Shown here: one piece after another, positions 31,328 to 35,140 of the stretch
Layout of the letters: each line of letters begins with the position of its first letter
Position numbering within the stretch: position 1 is the first letter of the stretch
Source of the DNA: Bacteroidales bacterium UBA1215
GTDB taxonomy: Bacteria; Bacteroidota; Bacteroidia; Bacteroidales; WCHB1-69
NCBI GenBank assembly: GCA_002309475.1
Contig: DBXJ01000059.1
Span: 54,123 to 89,262 of the forward strand
Direction: 5' to 3'
DNA length: 35,140 bases
Program-made: the position numbers and the translations under genes
The notes under the pieces: model-generated
The model's input: the letters and a program-made list of their open reading frames with translations, nothing else
Databases searched by the model: none
What the model was told of the DNA's origin: nothing

Positions 31328-33508
31328 ATGAAGAGATTAGGAATTTTAGCATTAACATGTTTGTTCATGTTGAATTGTTCTCTGTCAAAAGCAGACGAAG
31401 GCATGTGGCTTTTGTCCTTGTTGGGCAAGAACTATGAGCAAATGAAAAAACAAGGTTTCAAACTAACACCGGAAGACATTTATAGTGTCAATCATGGTAG
31501 TTTAAAAGATGCAGTGATTGGTTTGGGAAATGAAGGTTCTCCATTTTGGCATTTTTGCACCGGAGAAATTATTTCCGACCAAGGATTGTTCACTACCAAC
31601 CACCATTGCGGTTATGGTATGATTCAATCACATTCAAGTGTGGAACACGACTATTTGCAAGACGGCTTCTGGGCTTATAGCAAAGAAGAAGAATTGCCAA
31701 ACGAAGGCATCACGGCTTCTATTTTGGTACGCATGGAAGATGTAACCGACAAAATTATGTCGAACTTAAAAGACGACATGACCGAACAAGAAAGAGCAAA
31801 AGTGATTTCAAAAATCGGTAAGGAATTGTCGGAAAAAGCTGTTGAAGGAACCAAATATCAGGCTTATGTTGCCAATATGTTCAACAACAACCAATTCTTT
31901 TTGTTTGTTTATATCATCTATAGAGACGTACGTTTGGTAGGTGCACCACCTTCCTCAATGGGAAAATTCGGTGGCGATACCGACAACTGGGAATGGCCGC
32001 GTCATACTTGCGACTTTTCTATGTTCCGTATCTATACCGCTCCGGACGGCTCTCCTGCAGCATACGCAAAAGAAAATGTGCCCTTGAAACCAAAACACCA
32101 TTTGCCTGTCAGCATAAAAGGTATTGAAGATGGCGATTTTGCAATGATAATGGGTTTCCCCGGAACAACCGATCGTTTCTTGACATCATACGGCTTGGAT
32201 GAAACCATCAATGTTACCAACAAATTGAGATATGAAATCAGAACTGTCAAAATCAATATCTTAAGAGACGAAATGGCATCCAGCCAAGCAAAAAGAATTA
32301 AATATGCTTCTAAATATGCTTCTTGCTCTAACTATTGGAAATATTCCAATGAACAAAACAAGGCCTTGAAAGCTTTGAATACAATGGGTGTAAAGCAGGA
32401 AATTGAAAAGAATTATCTACAATGGGCAGAAAAACAACCTAATGCAGAAGCTTATAAAACCGCTTTGAAAGATATCAAAGATGGTTATGAAGGCAGAAGA
32501 ACCTATATGATTGCCAATAGTTATATTATGGAAGGTTTGTTGCAAGGACCGGATTTGTTGTTGTTCCCGTTGCAATCAATGGAATTGAATACTTTGAAAA
32601 GTGCTTTGAATTCCGGCGACCAAGGTCAAATAAAAAATGCTATTGAAGCAGCCAAGCCGGCATTAGAAGCATTCTACAAAGACTATGATGCCGAAACAGA
32701 ACAAAGATTGATGACGGCTATGATAGACTATGTTTACAAAAATATGAACAAAGACTATTATCCGGATTTCATTCCGAATATTTTGGAGAAAAAATACAAA
32801 GGAAATGTAGCTAAAATGGTGAAAGACATTTTTGCAAAATCTATTTTGGCAACACCTGAAAACTGGAATGCATTCTTGGCAAAACCGACCGTAAAGGCTA
32901 TTGACGAAGATTTGGTTTATAAAATTTCTCTTAGCAGTTATAAAAAATATGCTGAATTGAACGGCTTGAGCAAAAAAGCTGCTCCCAATATGGCAAGAGG
33001 AAAACGTATCTTTGTAGAAGGTTTGTTGAAGATAAACGGCAATAAGCCAATTTGTCCGGATGCCAACACCACTATCCGTTTAACTTACGGAAATGTTGGT
33101 CAATACGATCCAAAAGACGGTGTAACTTATAAATACTACACCACTTTGGAAGGTGTTATGCAAAAAGAAGATCCTAACAATGCTGAATTTGTTGTTCCAC
33201 AACGTTTGAAAGATTTGTACAAGGTAAAAGATTATGGCCAATATGCTAACAAAGACGGCGAATTGGTAACTTGTTTCATCACCAATAATGATATTACAGG
33301 CGGAAATTCCGGTTCTCCGGTTATCAACGGCAAAGGCGAGTTGATAGGTTTGGCATTTGACGGCAATAGCGAAGCTATGTCCGGAGATATCGACTTTGAA
33401 GAAAATCTACAACGTTGTATCAACGTAGATATCAGATATGTTTTGTTTGTTATAGATAAATATGCAGGAGCAAAAAATCTAATAGACGAAATGGATATCA
33501 GAAAATAA
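31328..33508 (+). CDS. S46 family dipeptidyl-peptidase, DPP7-like
   Basis: A 726-residue exported serine peptidase of the DPP7/DPP11 family found mainly in Bacteroidota. Residues 1-22 form a Sec signal peptide, with likely cleavage after S-K-A. The catalytic triad regions are T-T-N-H-H-C-G-Y-G (His 92/93), D-T-D-N-W-E-W-P-R-H-T, and G-G-N-S-G-S-P-V with Ser661. The residue 18 after the serine, which sets S1 specificity in this family, is Gly679 (F-D-G-N). DPP11 has Arg there and prefers Asp/Glu, so this enzyme is more likely DPP7-like, removing dipeptides with a hydrophobic P1 residue. It would act in the periplasm on peptides taken up as nutrients. A terminator follows at 33531. Confidence 0.93.
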   Translation: MKRLGILALTCLFMLNCSLSKADEGMWLLSLLGKNYEQMKKQGFKLTPEDIYSVNHGSLKDAVIGLGNEGSPFWHFCTGEIISDQGLFTTNHHCGYGMIQSHSSVEHDYLQDGFWAYSKEEELPNEGITASILVRMEDVTDKIMSNLKDDMTEQERAKVISKIGKELSEKAVEGTKYQAYVANMFNNNQFFLFVYIIYRDVRLVGAPPSSMGKFGGDTDNWEWPRHTCDFSMFRIYTAPDGSPAAYAKENVPLKPKHHLPVSIKGIEDGDFAMIMGFPGTTDRFLTSYGLDETINVTNKLRYEIRTVKINILRDEMASSQAKRIKYASKYASCSNYWKYSNEQNKALKALNTMGVKQEIEKNYLQWAEKQPNAEAYKTALKDIKDGYEGRRTYMIANSYIMEGLLQGPDLLLFPLQSMELNTLKSALNSGDQGQIKNAIEAAKPALEAFYKDYDAETEQRLMTAMIDYVYKNMNKDYYPDFIPNILEKKYKGNVAKMVKDIFAKSILATPENWNAFLAKPTVKAIDEDLVYKISLSSYKKYAELNGLSKKAAPNMARGKRIFVEGLLKINGNKPICPDANTTIRLTYGNVGQYDPKDGVTYKYYTTLEGVMQKEDPNNAEFVVPQRLKDLYKVKDYGQYANKDGELVTCFITNNDITGGNSGSPVINGKGELIGLAFDGNSEAMSGDIDFEENLQRCINVDIRYVLFVIDKYAGAKNLIDEMDIRK

Positions 33509-33530
33509 CCGCTTATAACGGTTCAAACTA

Positions 33531-33561
33531 AAAGGAAGTCTCATTCGGGACTTCCTTTTTT
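33531..33561 (+). terminator. Rho-independent terminator after the S46 peptidase gene
   Basis: AAAGGAAGTC pairs with GACTTCCTTT around an 8-base loop, giving a 10-bp stem that ends in a T run. It lies 22 bp after the stop codon and is the clearest terminator in the window. Confidence 0.9.
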
Positions 33562-33608
33562 AATATGAATATTTATAACAGTATGTTAAAAATATTGTAT
33601 AAATAGTC

Positions 33609-33637
33609 TTGATATCAAAAAAAAATATATACCTTTG
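33609..33637 (+). promoter_or_regulatory. Promoter of the 167-aa gene
   Basis: TTG, 18 bases, TACCTTTG: a good match to the Bacteroidota promoter, about 70 bp before the ATG at 33707. Confidence 0.65.
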
Positions 33638-33706
33638 CAACATTGTTTTAGATGTTTACATACCTTGCAGGGTTTTGAAAGTAGGGCAGCAACAAAAACT
33701 GAGTAT

Positions 33707-34210
33707 ATGAGAAAAAAAGAAATAGGGAAAATCATTAATGGAATTATCATTTGCCATGTTTTTTTGTTCTGCTGCACTATATGTATAGGACAAAATGACA
33801 ATATTTTGCTAAAATATTCATTAGTAAAAAAAGAATATCATAAAAAAGATATTTGGAAAGGCTTGCTTTTCCCGATTGAATCTATTCAAAATTATGATTA
33901 TCAAAGAATTATCAATTATGATACATTATTCTCTAAATTAGATACTTTATTTGTTGTTTTGCCAGATAACAGAAAACATGTAACAACTCAAGGGAAAAAA
34001 TATGGATGTGTAGATTTAACAGGAATTCACCCTTTAAAAAAAGTTTTTTATCAATCTGTACCGATTCAGACAGAGAAAAGAATAGTTGTATTAAAATGTA
34101 ATTGGTTTACTTTTATTTTTGAAAGAAAAAAAGAAAATAAGTATAAATTGAAAAAAGTAGATAAAGAAGGGTATTACGACTACGTGAATAAGTTGGTTGA
34201 AGACTATTAA
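33707..34210 (+). CDS. Exported hypothetical protein, 167 aa
   Basis: The ATG at 33707 (MRKKEIGKIINGI...) is chosen because it starts a signal peptide: basic residues, then I-I-I-C-H-V-F-L-F-C-C-T-I-C-I-G, with cleavage probably shortly after. The longer frame upstream crosses the promoter. The mature part is Lys/Tyr-rich with no recognised domain. It is probably periplasmic or surface-attached. The next exported gene starts 13 bp after its stop, so the two form an operon. Confidence 0.65.
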   Translation: MRKKEIGKIINGIIICHVFLFCCTICIGQNDNILLKYSLVKKEYHKKDIWKGLLFPIESIQNYDYQRIINYDTLFSKLDTLFVVLPDNRKHVTTQGKKYGCVDLTGIHPLKKVFYQSVPIQTEKRIVVLKCNWFTFIFERKKENKYKLKKVDKEGYYDYVNKLVEDY

Positions 34211-34223
34211 AAGAGGAATGACA

Positions 34224-34895
34224 ATGAAAATGAAATATTTGACAATATTATTGCTTTTGCTGATTTCTTTGCAGGGAATGTGTCAAAATAGAATATATTC
34301 TCGCACACCACCTAAGAAGAACGACTGGGGCGTTGTATATACAAGGGACGGGAAGAAATATACCAATCAAAAAAAATATTTTAAAGCCAGTTTGCAAAAT
34401 TGGGAATATTGGAGTAAAAAGTTAAATGATTCTTCTTTTTATCATAAGTTCTCTATTCGAAAAATGGATGTCGAACAATATGGGAACAAACTATTAGATA
34501 TGTATTTTCATGTGGATTATATTGAAACAGCAAATGCCTATTTTCTGCAGAACAATCACTTGAAAAAGAAGAAATTATATGTTCTTCATGGATATGCAGA
34601 ACCATATAGTGGATATGCTTTTTGGATATTAACAACAAGATTAAACAACAACAACGGGGAGCAAATAAAAGTTGGAGAAAAATATACTTTTCACCTTTAT
34701 CAAATTTATGGCAAAGATGTGCTTATATATCCCCAAAATTCGGATTATACAGTAGGAGGAATTGTTTCTAGAGCTCTTTATTATTATAAAAACCTATATA
34801 TACCCTATCTTGTAGAAGGAGAATGCAAGGTATTTTTTGACTGTGTGGACTGGGAATGTAAAGGTTCTTCCAATGAGAGCGACATAGAAAATTAA
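34224..34895 (+). CDS. Exported hypothetical protein, 223 aa
   Basis: The ATG at 34224 (MKMKYLTILLLLLISLQG...) begins a clean signal peptide, and AGAGG lies 7 bases before it, one of the few Shine-Dalgarno-like sites in the window. ATGs at 34197 and 34218 are alternatives. The mature protein is rich in Tyr, Lys and Asn; the middle (K-L-Y-V-L-H-G-Y-A-E-P-Y-S-G-Y, then Y-T-F-H-L-Y-Q-I-Y) looks beta-rich. The protein lacks a lipobox and was not recognised. It probably works with the preceding exported protein. Confidence 0.7.
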   Translation: MKMKYLTILLLLLISLQGMCQNRIYSRTPPKKNDWGVVYTRDGKKYTNQKKYFKASLQNWEYWSKKLNDSSFYHKFSIRKMDVEQYGNKLLDMYFHVDYIETANAYFLQNNHLKKKKLYVLHGYAEPYSGYAFWILTTRLNNNNGEQIKVGEKYTFHLYQIYGKDVLIYPQNSDYTVGGIVSRALYYYKNLYIPYLVEGECKVFFDCVDWECKGSSNESDIEN

Positions 34896-34931
34896 AAATA
34901 AATATAAGAAACGATAAAAAAACAATAAAAT

Positions 34932-35140
34932 ATGAGTTATTATGTAACATGTGGTAAGTGTGGCGAAAAAATCCCAATCAAAGGTTTGTATAAAACAGTG
35001 GATGAGGTGCGAGAGAAAGAAGGTGAAGTGTTTGTGCGTACTTGTCCTCACTGCGGTGCAAAGAGGCATTATGCTTATTGTGCAGTTTCAACCGGTTGTA
35101 TAGGATGGATGGATCGTTTTGATTATTGGTTTTTTATTCC
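34932..35140 (+). CDS. Zinc-ribbon protein, N-terminal part (cut by window edge)
   Basis: The frame from the ATG at 34932 (MSYYVTCGKCG...) is open to the right edge. It holds C-G-K-C-G at residues 7-11 and C-P-H-C-G 30-odd residues later, a four-cysteine zinc ribbon of the CxxC...CxxC type. After it comes Y-A-Y-C-A-V-S-T-G-C-I-G-W, and then a hydrophobic segment (Y-W-F-F-I) that may start a membrane span. The function cannot be told from this fragment. Confidence 0.7.
   Translation, partial: MSYYVTCGKCGEKIPIKGLYKTVDEVREKEGEVFVRTCPHCGAKRHYAYCAVSTGCIGWMDRFDYWFFI

Noticed and set aside
31328..31400. Lipoprotein signal on the S46 peptidase (M-L-N-C)
   Set aside because: Asn before Cys does not fit the lipobox; a Sec signal peptide ending S-K-A fits better.
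1..35140. tRNA, rRNA or an integrase-linked attachment site
   Set aside because: No cloverleaf-like sequence, ribosomal RNA segment, integrase or flanking direct repeat was recognised by eye, although the AT-rich cluster invites one.

Overview
The window looks like chromosomal DNA of a Bacteroidota member, probably Bacteroidales. Evidence: an S46 dipeptidyl-peptidase, an ORF6N protein, a BspA-type leucine-rich-repeat protein, almost no Shine-Dalgarno sites, and promoters of the TTG-N19-TAnnTTTG type. No rRNA, tRNA, CRISPR array or intact insertion sequence was seen.

Layout. (1) 1-5220, plus strand: the end of an AddB/RecB-like nuclease, overlapped by one base by an AddA-like UvrD helicase-nuclease, then two unknown genes. 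(2) 5354-21083, minus strand: a long accessory block. It holds an ORF6N/phospholipase-D-like protein with two large coding palindromes, a small membrane protein, three tandem paralogues of an unrecognised family, a GNAT-like protein, an A1S_2505-type phage protein with a broken second copy, an LRR protein, a 5'(3')-deoxyribonucleotidase, a Sel1-repeat protein, a YqiA-like hydrolase fusion, two paralogous HExxH metalloproteases (one with WG repeats), a PD-(D/E)XK-like nuclease next to an unknown partner, and a small pseudogene. A roughly 31-bp element recurs three times in leaders here. (3) 21279-28041, minus strand: a strikingly AT-rich cluster. Eight full genes and three tiny ORFs begin with variants of one N-terminal tag (consensus M-K-N-I-K-N-F-D-E-F), and seven copies of one promoter-leader repeat precede them. 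The bodies behind the tag are unrelated: an ADP-ribosyltransferase-like protein, a phosphoribosyltransferase, two PHxHI proteins and several unknowns. (4) 28223-35140: ordinary chromosome, with aspS, a TerC-family transporter, a DPP7-like S46 peptidase, two small exported proteins and the start of a zinc-ribbon protein.

The most interesting region is (3). The tag resembles the short capsid-targeting sequence of T4 internal head proteins, several bodies have phage-like character, and some carry an L/I-x-E motif shortly after the tag. I propose, as inference only, that this is a phage-derived cargo cassette whose promoter-plus-tag unit is duplicated and swapped between unrelated bodies. No phage structural gene is present to confirm this. 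Secondary candidates for undescribed systems are the nuclease plus unknown pair (18412-20788), the twin metalloproteases (15635-18169) and the three-paralogue family (6807-9076).
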